DNA of 24,869 nt, taken from positions 1 through 24,869 of the forward strand of contig JAEYQN010000043.1 in NCBI GenBank assembly GCA_023409995.1, in the 5' to 3' direction. Below the pieces are notes generated by a model. It was not told the origin of the DNA, did no database searches, and was given only the letters and a program-made list of their open reading frames with translations. Below, piece after piece: positions 1 through 8,457 of the stretch. The translations under genes and the position numbers were made by a program. The first letter of the stretch is position 1, and every line of letters begins with the position of its first letter. This stretch comes from Cyanobacteria bacterium OH_CBB_238 (GTDB lineage: Bacteria; Cyanobacteriota; Vampirovibrionia; Gastranaerophilales; Gastranaerophilaceae).

Positions 1-1418
1 TTTGATGTATCTATATAAGCAACTTTTGTTAAGTCTTCAACTGTTGCGTTATTTTCATCAGAAACAAAACCTAATTTAATACCTTTTGTTTCTAACGCAC
101 TTGCTAAGGCTTTTAAATCAACAAGCCCATTCTCATCAATACATTTAGCTCCAGCATACTGTTCAGCTGCTTTCGCTACTTCTTTCAAAGCTTCGAAACC
201 ATTAGCTGCATTTATTGCTTCTCCAGTAAACGGATTTACTGTTTGATCACCGAACACTTCGGCTCCATCAATAGTACCATTGCCATTTAAGTCTGACATT
301 GCAAGCATTTTGTCGCCATTAGTTGCCGCGCCATCAGCTGCTCCATTAGAATCTAAATCGATGCCGACGCCCCAAGTTGCTGAAACAACTCCATCTTGAT
401 TATAATCAATGATTAAAGGAGAAGTATGAGTTGATCCTGAGGTAAGAATTGCCAAAGAAGCTTTGTTAGTTTTAGTTTCAGTATCAGTCAATGTATAACC
501 TGAGTTGATATCAGTAACTGTGTTTCCATTGCCATAGTTTAATTTTATATAGCCAGCATCATCCTTATCAGCAGTGATTAATGTTGTTTTTGCACCACTA
601 CCTGCAGAAATACTTACATTTGAGACACCATCTATATTATATTCAGTAGTAACTGTTTGAGTAGTGTTGTATGAAATGTCTTTTTGAGTCCAAGTTTTAT
701 CTGAAGCTATACATTCATTGTCTGAAACGGCTCTTGAATGCGTAGCAAGATTATCTCTTTTTACAATTACATATACATCTTTGCCATCAGTACTTTTCTT
801 AACGCTTTTAGCAATAGCATACATTGGAGAGCCATCGCTTAATTTCGCGCTTAAATCAATAGAATTTAAAATGTCTGTTTCTGTTTTGCTTAAGTTATAT
901 TGTTTTGCTATTTGTGCCTTGTAATCACCAGTACTAGATGAAACAGTTACAGATGTTCCATCAATTGTTAAGTTATTTGCATACTGAGTCCAATCACCCT
1001 GAGCAATAGCTCTATCTAAGGTTCTAAATGTTTGGTCTCCATTGCCGGCGACAACATTTATATTGTCACCATAAAATGTTGTCGAGTTGTTTCCATCTCC
1101 AACATTTACGTTGTTATAGTTACCGACTGAAAGAACTTTATCTGAACCAGCACCTGTTGTTATGCTGTTTGATGATCCAATAGAAGCAATTGTGTTATTA
1201 CCAGCGGTAGCATCAATTGTATTTCCAGAACCAGTCATTACCAAGGAATCATTTCCATCACCGAGTATTACAACTGATGAATCGTTGTCTATAGTGAAAG
1301 AGTCAACGCCATTACTTCCAACAAAAAGATTGTTATTACCTCTTGATGTTACTTGTTGAGCAGCATAAGAAGAAGAAGTTGATGTTGCCTTATTTATGAG
1401 ATCTGTTCTTGAAATCAT
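1..1418 (-). CDS. RTX/EF-hand-like calcium-binding protein, N-terminal 472 residues (3' end outside window)
   Basis: The frame is open from an ATG at 1418 to the window edge, so the gene is partial. An AAGG about 7 nt upstream supports the start. There is no Sec signal peptide: the N terminus is polar, Ser/Thr/Asn rich. Residues about 50-130 are a run of Gly/Asn/Asp turns (LGDGNDSL, TGSGNTI, TGAGSD, VGDGNNS, AGNGD) resembling degenerate RTX beta-roll nonapeptides. Residues 334-400 carry the composite motif often seen in large RTX proteins: a hydrophobic strand then DYNQDGVVS (338), DLDSNGAADG (354) and a canonical EF-hand loop DLNGNGTIDGAE (376-387) followed by VFGDQT. Such proteins bind Ca2+ outside the cell and often leave by type I secretion. 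The export route is inferred, since neither the C terminus nor any transporter is in view. Two TATACT -10-like boxes lie upstream on this strand (1460-1465 and 1482-1487). Catalytic function unknown. Confidence 0.8.
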   Translation of the reverse strand, partial: MISRTDLINKATSTSSSYAAQQVTSRGNNNLFVGSNGVDSFTIDNDSSVVILGDGNDSLVMTGSGNTIDATAGNNTIASIGSSNSITTGAGSDKVLSVGNYNNVNVGDGNNSTTFYGDNINVVAGNGDQTFRTLDRAIAQGDWTQYANNLTIDGTSVTVSSSTGDYKAQIAKQYNLSKTETDILNSIDLSAKLSDGSPMYAIAKSVKKSTDGKDVYVIVKRDNLATHSRAVSDNECIASDKTWTQKDISYNTTQTVTTEYNIDGVSNVSISAGSGAKTTLITADKDDAGYIKLNYGNGNTVTDINSGYTLTDTETKTNKASLAILTSGSTHTSPLIIDYNQDGVVSATWGVGIDLDSNGAADGAATNGDKMLAMSDLNGNGTIDGAEVFGDQTVNPFTGEAINAANGFEALKEVAKAAEQYAGAKCIDENGLVDLKALASALETKGIKLGFVSDENNATVEDLTKVAYIDTS

Positions 1419-1539
1419 AGCTTGCCTTACACTTTGTACACATATTAATAAAAACCAAAAGTATATACTAAATGCAGAACAAGTATATAATGTTACATAT
1501 ATTTACATTGATTTCAAGGATAAATTTTACTATTCTATA

Positions 1540-2604
1540 CTAGGCAGAAACTTCTGCTAACGTTAATGTTGAAACTTTAAACTCTGGAACCAAAGACAAT
1601 TTTATTTTTATTTGTTCAAATGTTAAAAAGCCTTCTTGCGCTCCAAATTGACCAACAACGGACGAAGCATTCACAGCAGCATACATTAAAGATGTTTCAA
1701 TGTTACAACGAGTTTCTATTAATGCCGCAACAAATGTGGACGAAAAAGCGTCCCCTGCACCTAAAGTACTTACCACATTACCTGGAAATTCAGGCAATTG
1801 ATAGTACTTACGTCCATCAAATGCATACACTCCGTGTTTACCATCAGTTATAATAACAATTTTTGCGCTTGTAGACTTAAGCTCATTCAGCATAGCTATC
1901 ACATCTTGATGTATTATGTCTTCTGAGTATTTAAACTCTTTGGTGTCAGGACGAACTTGAATACCAGTAAGCATAGTAGCTTCTTCTTTATTAAGTATGA
2001 CAACTTCTGCTGTTTTTAAGATTTTATTTAAGTACTGTTGCCCTCTTTTAATACTACTAGTACCAATGTTTATAGCCATATTTACGTCATTTTCTTCTGC
2101 AAAATGAGCAATTTCATCCAATACTGCTGTTGAGTCTCCATTTAGAGGTGCCACGTACAACCACTTTGAATTTTTTATAGCATCAAAATTTATATCTTTT
2201 TTAGAAATAGTAGCATTTGGTCCTCTATGAGCCAAAACTGTTCTATCTCCCTGAAAGCTCAATAAAATTATAGAAAAACCTGTTTTTTCTTCTTTACTTA
2301 CAATCACGTTGGATGTATTGACGCCAAAATGTTCTAAAGAATTTAGCACATTTCGCCCTTGCAAATCATCTCCAATTTTTGCAATTGTTGAAGTAGCCAA
2401 GCCTAAGTGAGAAAAATTAGTAGCAGAATTAACAGCCCCACCACCAACAGCATCTTTATAATTATCTATTTCTAATTTTGAACCATATGGATAAGCCATA
2501 TATTCTCTCTTATCGTTATAAGAACTTACCGAAACAATATTTGCAGTATTAGTTTCAACAAATGCATCTAGCGTAGCACTACCAATGGTTATAATATCAA
2601 ACAT
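1540..2604 (-). CDS. PfkB/ribokinase-family carbohydrate or nucleoside kinase
   Basis: 354 residues. Family members transfer the ATP gamma-phosphate to a sugar or nucleoside hydroxyl in the cytosol. The glycine-rich substrate motif VGGGAVNSATN is at residues 53-63, the PfkB lid region follows, and signature 2 STLGAGDAFSS is at 279-289 with catalytic base Asp285. These place the family firmly; the substrate cannot be read from the sequence. The start is well supported by GGGAGG 7 nt upstream of the ATG. The length is slightly above the usual 300-330 residues because of an N-terminal segment (about 20-50) and a C-terminal tail. It lies 40 nt downstream of the xerC-like gene on the same strand, so co-transcription is possible, though a TATAAT (minus strand, about 2638-2643) sits just before it. 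Adenosine kinase-like and ribokinase-like activities are both possible. Confidence 0.88.
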   Translation of the reverse strand: MFDIITIGSATLDAFVETNTANIVSVSSYNDKREYMAYPYGSKLEIDNYKDAVGGGAVNSATNFSHLGLATSTIAKIGDDLQGRNVLNSLEHFGVNTSNVIVSKEEKTGFSIILLSFQGDRTVLAHRGPNATISKKDINFDAIKNSKWLYVAPLNGDSTAVLDEIAHFAEENDVNMAINIGTSSIKRGQQYLNKILKTAEVVILNKEEATMLTGIQVRPDTKEFKYSEDIIHQDVIAMLNELKSTSAKIVIITDGKHGVYAFDGRKYYQLPEFPGNVVSTLGAGDAFSSTFVAALIETRCNIETSLMYAAVNASSVVGQFGAQEGFLTFEQIKIKLSLVPEFKVSTLTLAEVSA

Positions 2605-2644
2605 TACGATCCTCCCTAGGAATAAATATATTCTATATTATACA

Positions 2645-3556
2645 TCAAAGGGCTCTGGGGTGTGCAGAATTATATGCTGTTTTTAGTCTTTCTGTGGATA
2701 CATGGGTATAAATTTGTGTATTGCTTATGCTAGCATGTCCCAATAATTCTTGAACAACTCTCAAATCAGCCCCATTTTCTAACAGCTTGGTCGCAAAGCT
2801 ATGCCTAAAAACATGAGGAGTCACCTCTTTAGGCAACTGAATTTTTTCAACTACATCATTTATTGCATTTCTTACGGTTTGTGGCTGAAGCCTATATCCT
2901 GTCTTATTTATAAATACAGGAGTATTTTCTGTGACTTCTGGCAATTTTATATCTTTAGCAATCATTGCTCTTGCCATTTTTATATAATTATTCAAAAAGT
3001 CTTTTGCCCTGTTAGAAACAAGCACAATTCTTTCCTTTTGACCTTTTCCCAAAACTCTGATCTCATTATTTTCAAGGTTTAAATCCCCAAAATTCAAACC
3101 ACTTAATTCTGAAATGCGCATGCCAGTCGCGTATAATAGTTCTATGATTGCCCTGTTTCGATACCCGGCTGGAGTTTCTATTCGCATATTATTTAAAATT
3201 TGCTCAATTTCTTGTTCAGTAAGGAACTTGGGCAAGTTTTTACCTCTTTTAGGGGAATGAACTGCAGATGCGGGATTAGATTCGACGATTCTTTCTCTAT
3301 ATAAATATCGGTAAAATGTCCTTATTGAAGCAATTTTTCTTGCCGTAGTGGTCTTGGAATAATTAAATTTCTGAATAAATAATAAATATTCTCTAATTGT
3401 CTTATAACTGACTTCTTCAATAGAACGCTCTTCCAACCAAATTAGAAAACTTAAAACATCAGAGTTATAAGCCTTTACTGTATGTTTAGAGAAATTCCTT
3501 TCTACTTCAATATACAATTTAAAATCATTTAAATACTGTTTAGATAAATTATTCAT
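2645..3556 (-). CDS. xerC: Tyrosine recombinase XerC/XerD
   Basis: 303 residues, the usual length for XerC/D. The N-terminal SAM-like core-binding domain (about 1-95) is followed by the catalytic domain with all active-site residues: Arg147 (TGMRISEL), Lys171 (GKGQKER), His248 and Arg251 (HVFRHSFAT), His274 (LLGHASI) and nucleophile Tyr283 (IYTH). Family role: resolution of chromosome dimers at a dif site during division. There are no flanking transposase or phage genes, and the length and C-terminal tail are those of the housekeeping enzyme rather than an island integrase. The symbol could equally be xerD. The start ATG has a weak GGTGAT-type ribosome site. A hairpin with a T-tract (3567-3610) ends only about 10 nt before this start, so expression may be limited by attenuation or depend on read-through from the gene upstream. 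Confidence 0.93.
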   Translation of the reverse strand: MNNLSKQYLNDFKLYIEVERNFSKHTVKAYNSDVLSFLIWLEERSIEEVSYKTIREYLLFIQKFNYSKTTTARKIASIRTFYRYLYRERIVESNPASAVHSPKRGKNLPKFLTEQEIEQILNNMRIETPAGYRNRAIIELLYATGMRISELSGLNFGDLNLENNEIRVLGKGQKERIVLVSNRAKDFLNNYIKMARAMIAKDIKLPEVTENTPVFINKTGYRLQPQTVRNAINDVVEKIQLPKEVTPHVFRHSFATKLLENGADLRVVQELLGHASISNTQIYTHVSTERLKTAYNSAHPRAL

Positions 3557-3565
3557 ATCACCAAC

Positions 3566-3610
3566 AAAAAGTGCCTCTATATAATTATATACTATACATT
3601 AGGCACTTTT
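3566..3610 (-). terminator. Hairpin terminator after the minus-strand glucanotransferase gene, nested with a 14-bp palindrome
   Basis: Arms AAAAGTGCCT (3567-3576) and AGGCACTTTT (3601-3610) are exact inverse complements. On the minus strand the stem is followed by a run of T (TTTTT), giving intrinsic-terminator geometry. The 24-nt loop contains a perfect palindrome, TATATAATTATATA (3578-3591). It lies between the stop of the glucanotransferase gene (3636) and the xerC-like start (3556), so it probably ends the former. Its closeness to xerC is unusual. Confidence 0.65.
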
Positions 3611-3635
3611 AAATTTTTAACATATTTTATTATAA

Positions 3636-5483
3636 CTAGATGGAAGAATAATCAGCTCCGAAAAGTTTATTTGCTTCCTGCTCAGTAGTAGGTCCTTCTT
3701 CCTCAAGGACTGAAGCTGCTTTATATAAGCGTTCAACTAAATTGTTACTGCCTCGATGGGTAATTTTCATTGCATCAGCCAGTGCTCTTGGAGCATTTAA
3801 ACCTTTACCATTTTGCAGATTAGTAAAATAAACTTCTTCATAATTTTCAGGTACCCTTGCCGTCCAATTGTCTGGATTAATTTTTTGGTCATTAAATCTT
3901 GTCTTCACACCCAATGCATCCAATACCGTGAAGAAATTATTTTTAGTAGTGAATAATTCCGCCCACTTTGCCCTCATGAAAGATGACTTACTTGACTTAA
4001 GATAGTTTTCATCAAACATACCAAGATTTTTTGCCAAAACAGGAGCCTGCTCATATTGTTTTTCGTCTGAAAGTTCAATTAAACTCTTATCATCATGTGT
4101 CCCTAGACCAAAAGAAAATTCATCCTCAGATAAACCTTTATCTTTGTAAAACTTAACTGAGCCCCAATCAGAGCTTTGGTAGATTGAATGATGAATTTGA
4201 GTTCTATCTTTTAACACACTATCTCTAAAGTCTACAGGACCACCAAGCATTTCATAAGTAATATTTTGAGGATTAACACCATGTTCTTCTGCAGATTTAT
4301 CAATAATTTTTAAAACCTTATCACCAATATAACCTGTATTAACAACTTTAGATTGCTCGTCATCTTTCTTTTCATACAAAAATGGTGATAATAACTGCCA
4401 TGCAGCATCAATTCTTGCACCATCATACCTGCTAAAAAACAAGTCAAACTTTCGTTTTAAAAGTTGTCCTGCTTCACCGAGATCGTCACCATAACCAACT
4501 TTATCAAAATCAATAGATGGAAGACCCCATTCCATTATTGAATTATCTGACTTACACCCAATATAAGTATCTGGTTTAAATGCCGATTGGTACGCCCAGT
4601 TCTCCCTGGGGGAAAAACCAATAAGACAGTCTCCGGCTAACTTTATACCTCTGCCATTTAACTCAGACTTTGCAACTTTTTGCTGCTGGTCAGCAACAAA
4701 CTGTATAAACTTATTAAAATCTATTGCATCATCATAGATAAATTCTAATTCACCTATTCTTTCTTTAACGACATCTTCAGGATATTTACCGGAAAACAAA
4801 TTTTTATCCAGATCATCGGACCAGTTTTTCCAATAATCATTTCCATGTTTTTCACTTAATGCCGCGTAGAGAGAATCTCTCTCGAGCCAATTATCTTGCT
4901 GTGAATCAATAAAATCTTCATATTTTTCTTTAAGAGGAGAATTAGAACTCAATTGTTTAAAGTTATTAAATGCAATCTGTAGCGCCTTTATCTGTGAACC
5001 ATCGGAACCGAGAACAGACTCAAATTCTGTTTTTGATGAATTAAAACCTTGTGTAATTTTATCATATTCTTCTTCAGGCAAGATTTTTCCATACATATTT
5101 TTAGTTAAATCTTTCAAATCTATAACCTGAGACCCTATGGCAAAAACTGAACCAGAAAATGGAGAAACATTTGTCTTTGATATAACCCCCTGAGGACCAT
5201 TTTGCAAGAATGTTATACCTGTCATTTTTTTCATGAAAGCCAAAAAATCAATCCCCGAATCAGAAAATGAGGTTCCAATACCAGTATTTTTACCTTTTTC
5301 TGATGGAAACATAGAATCAAAACAAATCATAAACGAATCACCAGAGCCAAGTGATTCTCTTCCTTCTGTTAATAATTTTTTATTTACTTGCATTTCAGCT
5401 GTTGTCATAGCCCGACCAAAGGCAATTTTTTTATTTGGAGCAGGCTTCGCCCCATTGTTCATACCGAGACCCATCACGAACAT
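3636..5483 (-). CDS. malQ: 4-alpha-glucanotransferase, GH77, diverged (copy 1)
   Basis: 615 residues from the chosen ATG. An earlier in-frame GTG at 5489 is only 1 nt from the AGGAG, whereas the ATG at 5483 has 7 nt spacing. GH77 enzymes move glucan chains between maltodextrin or glycogen acceptors in the cytosol. Family blocks visible: FPSEKGKNTGIGTS (about 59-72), GPQGVISKTNVSPFSGS (about 96-112), KLAGDCLIGFSPRENW (about 281-296), then the catalytic triad by alignment to MalQ: nucleophile Asp359 (ARIDAAW), acid/base Glu411 (TYEMLGG) and Asp464 (GTHDDKS). The His that normally follows the nucleophile (RxDH) is Ala here. It is longer than typical bacterial MalQ (about 500) because of an insertion around 130-250 that is shared with the second copy. 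KKIAFGRA near residue 18 is a leader motif also found in copy 2. Divergent from copy 2 with a 264-nt gap; the common ancestry of the two is clear. Confidence 0.85.
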   Translation of the reverse strand: MFVMGLGMNNGAKPAPNKKIAFGRAMTTAEMQVNKKLLTEGRESLGSGDSFMICFDSMFPSEKGKNTGIGTSFSDSGIDFLAFMKKMTGITFLQNGPQGVISKTNVSPFSGSVFAIGSQVIDLKDLTKNMYGKILPEEEYDKITQGFNSSKTEFESVLGSDGSQIKALQIAFNNFKQLSSNSPLKEKYEDFIDSQQDNWLERDSLYAALSEKHGNDYWKNWSDDLDKNLFSGKYPEDVVKERIGELEFIYDDAIDFNKFIQFVADQQQKVAKSELNGRGIKLAGDCLIGFSPRENWAYQSAFKPDTYIGCKSDNSIMEWGLPSIDFDKVGYGDDLGEAGQLLKRKFDLFFSRYDGARIDAAWQLLSPFLYEKKDDEQSKVVNTGYIGDKVLKIIDKSAEEHGVNPQNITYEMLGGPVDFRDSVLKDRTQIHHSIYQSSDWGSVKFYKDKGLSEDEFSFGLGTHDDKSLIELSDEKQYEQAPVLAKNLGMFDENYLKSSKSSFMRAKWAELFTTKNNFFTVLDALGVKTRFNDQKINPDNWTARVPENYEEVYFTNLQNGKGLNAPRALADAMKITHRGSNNLVERLYKAASVLEEEGPTTEQEANKLFGADYSSI

Positions 5484-5747
5484 ACACACTCTCCTATTTT
5501 TATACAGGTATAAACCCCATAATCATTTTTTTTGTTACTATACCCCAATTATTCCAGAATAAGACTAAAACAGAAATAATATCGAAGCTTAATATACTAC
5601 TCCCAAAAACAATTGGCAAAATGTTAAATTTTGATACAATTAAATGCTTTTTTCTCTTGATTAAGAAAGAAATTATGTTTTGGCGGTTTATAAAAGCACG
5701 TGTAAAAATGGTCTAAGTAGCAATAGTTGATTAGGAAGGGTCTTTCT
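5484..5747. promoter_or_regulatory. Divergent intergenic region between the two glucanotransferase genes
   Basis: The region is very A/T rich and must carry both divergent promoters. Candidate elements are TTGATT (5657-5662) and TATAAA (5689-5694) on the plus strand, but their 26-nt spacing is too long for one sigma70 promoter, so I do not assign them as a pair. AGGAG (minus) and AGGAAGGG (plus, 5733-5740) are the ribosome-binding sites that fix the two starts. I see no clear operator palindrome. Confidence 0.4.
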
Positions 5748-7568
5748 GTGTCTTCAATTAGTTCATCTAACCTCTATGGTAATTTAGCAAACTCATATAA
5801 TATTAACTATCCAAAACTAAAACCACACGAAAAGAATCAACAAGTATCTTTTGGTAGAGCACTAAGCACAAGAGAACTAAATGAAGTTTTTAGCTTGGCA
5901 GAATATTCCAGACAAAATATATTGAAAATAAAAAATATAGGGATGATTCTATTTTCCAGCTCGTGTCCTTCAGAAATAGGTAAAAACCCAGGGCTTGGAA
6001 CAATAAACTCGAAAAGCTCCATTGAAATGGTCAAATCTTTAAGAAAACTAACAACTATGGATGCAATACAACTTGGTCCTCATGGAATAGTACCAGGATG
6101 TACACTTTCACCTTACAGTGGGTCTTCATTTGCACTTAATCACAGAAATATAGACTTGATACAACTAACTGAGGATTCTTTCGGCAACATTCTGAAGAAA
6201 ACAAGCAACCATCTAAAAAGCCTTTTTGACAATAATGATTTTGAAAAATATAACATTAACTTAGTAAACAAAGACCACGTAGATAACTTATTTGATCCTG
6301 TTTTGGAAGAAGCCTTTTCTGGGTTTAAAAAACTTGATAATTCACATTGCTTAAAACACGAATATAATAATTTTTTAAGAGAAAATGATAGCAAATGGTT
6401 ACACAAAGATTCTTTATACCAAGCTTTTTCCTTAGATAATACAGAGGGTCAATACATTAACGATTATTGGCCAAACTGGCAAAAAGAAATAGATAAAAAT
6501 ATATTTGGCTATAAACAAGGATCAGATGAAGCCAAAGTACGTATATCTGAAATAGAATCAAAATATGCAGAAGAAATTAATTTTCACAAATTTAAGCAAT
6601 TTATAGCTCAAAAACAGCTTTTAAATGCAAAGTCCGAATTGAATAATTCAGGAATAAAAGTCCTTGGTGACTGTCCTATTTCATTTTCACCCAGAGATCA
6701 ATGGGCTAACCTTAATGATTTTGAAACAGATAGATTTATTGGCGCGAGAAACTTAGATGGCAGCATACAATTTTGGGGTGGACCACTATGGAAAAATGCA
6801 GATATAGTGGAAAAACGTTTTGACAGGATGAATGAACTGTATGATGGATTAAGAGCTGATGCTGGGTGGGAATACAAGCGTTCAGTTATATATACAGCAG
6901 ACAGACAACATGTTTGGGACGGAGACCAAGGTCGAGATGTGTTAGACAGATTCAATGCGTCTTCACGAAAATACGGAAAAGACTTATCTTTAAATTCTAT
7001 AGAAAATACTTTTGGTTCTTGCAATGTACAAGGACAACTAAATCAACTTAATAGAGAAGGATTTCCTATTCCAGAAATAGTGATCACTGCTCACGGTGAC
7101 TTTGCGGAACATCAAGCTGTTTCAACATGGGCAGCAGCGACAACACATGATACCCCGTCATTACTTGAATACACAAATGGAGATACCAATAAAGCTACGG
7201 ATTGGTTTGCTGGCATAATGAAAGGTCCAAAAAACAACAGAGGAAGCGAGAATGTTCTTCTCAACTTTACTGATGTATTTGGTAAAAGCGAAAAAGTGAA
7301 TGGAAATATTGATGGAGCTCAAGACTGGAAAGAAAGACTTCCAAATAACTGGGAAGAATTCATTCATAAGCAACTAAAAAATGGATATGGATTCAATTTG
7401 CCAGAAGTTATTAAGCGCGCAATCTGCTATAAAGTACCAGAGTATGAGCGTAATGGAGTAATTTGGGACATAATAGGAAAGCTAGACAACTACTCTCGAA
7501 TTCTAAGAGAAGACGGTCCCATGACAACAAAAGAAGCAGATAAGGTCATTGATTTCATAAATGTTTAA
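5748..7568 (+). CDS. malQ: 4-alpha-glucanotransferase, GH77, diverged (copy 2)
   Basis: 606 residues from a GTG at 5748, placed 7 nt after a strong AGGAAGGG. The frame is open upstream to a TTG at 5727, but that codon precedes the ribosome site. Cytosolic glucan-chain transferase by family. It matches copy 1 block for block: QQVSFGRA (31-38), the PSEIGKNPGLGT loop, KSELN then GIKVLGDCPISFSPRDQW, and a C-terminal ILREDGPMT/EAD segment. Proposed triad: Asp371 (LRADAGW), Glu419 (SIENTFG) and Asp468 (TTHDTPS). Again Ala replaces the His after the nucleophile. Both copies share the extra 130-250 region, so the duplication postdates that insertion. The sequences have drifted far, which suggests different substrates or acceptors. 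A hairpin at 7617-7641 ends the transcript. Family confident; exact specificity unknown. Confidence 0.85.
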   Translation: MSSISSSNLYGNLANSYNINYPKLKPHEKNQQVSFGRALSTRELNEVFSLAEYSRQNILKIKNIGMILFSSSCPSEIGKNPGLGTINSKSSIEMVKSLRKLTTMDAIQLGPHGIVPGCTLSPYSGSSFALNHRNIDLIQLTEDSFGNILKKTSNHLKSLFDNNDFEKYNINLVNKDHVDNLFDPVLEEAFSGFKKLDNSHCLKHEYNNFLRENDSKWLHKDSLYQAFSLDNTEGQYINDYWPNWQKEIDKNIFGYKQGSDEAKVRISEIESKYAEEINFHKFKQFIAQKQLLNAKSELNNSGIKVLGDCPISFSPRDQWANLNDFETDRFIGARNLDGSIQFWGGPLWKNADIVEKRFDRMNELYDGLRADAGWEYKRSVIYTADRQHVWDGDQGRDVLDRFNASSRKYGKDLSLNSIENTFGSCNVQGQLNQLNREGFPIPEIVITAHGDFAEHQAVSTWAAATTHDTPSLLEYTNGDTNKATDWFAGIMKGPKNNRGSENVLLNFTDVFGKSEKVNGNIDGAQDWKERLPNNWEEFIHKQLKNGYGFNLPEVIKRAICYKVPEYERNGVIWDIIGKLDNYSRILREDGPMTTKEADKVIDFINV

Positions 7569-7616
7569 TCAAACTAAAAACAGTATTAAGAAATATTAAC
7601 ACGGTCCAAAATCATG

Positions 7617-7641
7617 TAAAATCCATGTGTACATGGTTTTT
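7617..7641 (+). terminator. Intrinsic terminator after glucanotransferase copy 2
   Basis: Stem CCATG (7623-7627) with CATGG (7632-7636), loop TGTA, followed by TTTTT (7637-7641). The A-run before the stem pairs with the T-run apart from one bulged T. It lies about 50 nt past the stop codon at 7568. Confidence 0.6.
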
Positions 7642-7680
7642 GAGGTTATTGATTTTGAGAGAAAAAACATCATTTATTTG

Positions 7681-7724
7681 TTGTATATACAATTTGTTGT
7701 TCATTCCACATTATTTGTTATAAT
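7681..7724 (+). promoter_or_regulatory. Promoter of yggS-sepF with adjacent palindromic operator candidate
   Basis: An extended -10 TGTTATAAT (TATAAT at 7719-7724) has a weak -35 TTGTTC at 7697-7702 (16-nt spacing). Immediately upstream is a perfect 12-bp palindrome, TTGTATATACAA (7681-7692), a plausible regulator site. The leader to the ATG at 7775 is about 45 nt. Confidence 0.5.
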
Positions 7725-7774
7725 TAATTTAATGTTTAACAAGCACATGATTTCGGAGAGAAGCTTTTTGCCTA

Positions 7775-8434
7775 ATGAGTAATTCAAAAGAAAAATATGA
7801 GCTTATAAAAACACAAATTGTACCTTATAAACCCAAAATAATCGCTGTAACAAAATACTTTGATGAAAACAAAATTATTGAGTATTACAATCTTGGAATC
7901 AGAGACTTTGGCGAAAATAGAGTTCAGGATGCACTTGAAAAAATTAACAGGCTCCCTGAAGAAATTAAGCAAAATAGCAACTTTCACCTAATCGGACATC
8001 TTCAATCGAGAAAAGTGAAATTGGCTGTGGGAAATTTTGAATTAATTCACTCTGTTGATTCTCTGAAGTTAGCACAATTAATATCTGAACAAGCTTGTGA
8101 ATTGGGGATAACTCAAAAAGTTTTGATTCAGATAAATAATGCCAATGAAGAATCTAAGTTTGGATTTGACCCAATAGAAATTCACAAATGTTTCAAAGAA
8201 ATATTAGCATTGAAGAACTTAAAAGTTGAAGGCATTATGAATATTGCTCCTCTATTAGAGGATAAAAATCAACTGAGAGCTTTATTTAGAAATATCAAAC
8301 ATTTAAAGGATGAATTATCATCTGAATATCAAGTAGAATTAAAAGAGATTTCAATGGGAATGAGTAATGATTTTCATATCGCACTTGAAGAAGGTGCAAC
8401 AATAATAAGATTAGGAAGAGTATTATTTAATTAA
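7775..8434 (+). CDS. yggS: YggS/YlmE/PLPBP family pyridoxal-phosphate homeostasis protein
   Basis: 219 residues with the compact single TIM-barrel of the family. The PLP lysine is Lys27 in IIAVTK. The family runs follow in order: FGENRVQDA (about 46-54), FHLIGHLQSRKVK (about 69-81), SVDS, the ISMGMSNDF run and EEGATIIRLGR near the C terminus. The protein binds PLP and buffers vitamin B6 and amino/keto acid balance; it is not known to be catalytic. A GGAGAG ribosome site lies unusually far (14 nt) from the ATG, but no alternative in-frame start exists. It is followed 24 nt later by sepF, the conserved ylmE-sepF order of Firmicutes and Cyanobacteria, which supports both calls. Confidence 0.93.
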   Translation: MSNSKEKYELIKTQIVPYKPKIIAVTKYFDENKIIEYYNLGIRDFGENRVQDALEKINRLPEEIKQNSNFHLIGHLQSRKVKLAVGNFELIHSVDSLKLAQLISEQACELGITQKVLIQINNANEESKFGFDPIEIHKCFKEILALKNLKVEGIMNIAPLLEDKNQLRALFRNIKHLKDELSSEYQVELKEISMGMSNDFHIALEEGATIIRLGRVLFN

Positions 8435-8457
8435 ATATAATTGGGGAGGAAAGTAAA

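Noticed and set aside
2645..3556. Xer-like gene as an integrase of a genomic island
   Set aside because: Length, motifs and lack of any flanking tRNA, repeats or mobile genes fit housekeeping XerC/D.
3567..3610. dif-like site next to the xerC gene
   Set aside because: The two arms are separated by 24 nt and do not match the 11-6-11 dif layout; the T-tract fits a terminator.
5484..5489. GTG at 5489 as the start of glucanotransferase copy 1
   Set aside because: It lies 1 nt from AGGAG; the ATG at 5483 has proper 7-nt spacing.
5657..5694. TTGATT / TATAAA as the promoter of glucanotransferase copy 2
   Set aside because: The 26-nt spacing does not suit a sigma70 promoter.
5727..5747. TTG at 5727 as the start of glucanotransferase copy 2
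   Set aside because: It precedes and would encode through the AGGAAGGG ribosome site; the GTG at 5748 sits 7 nt after it.
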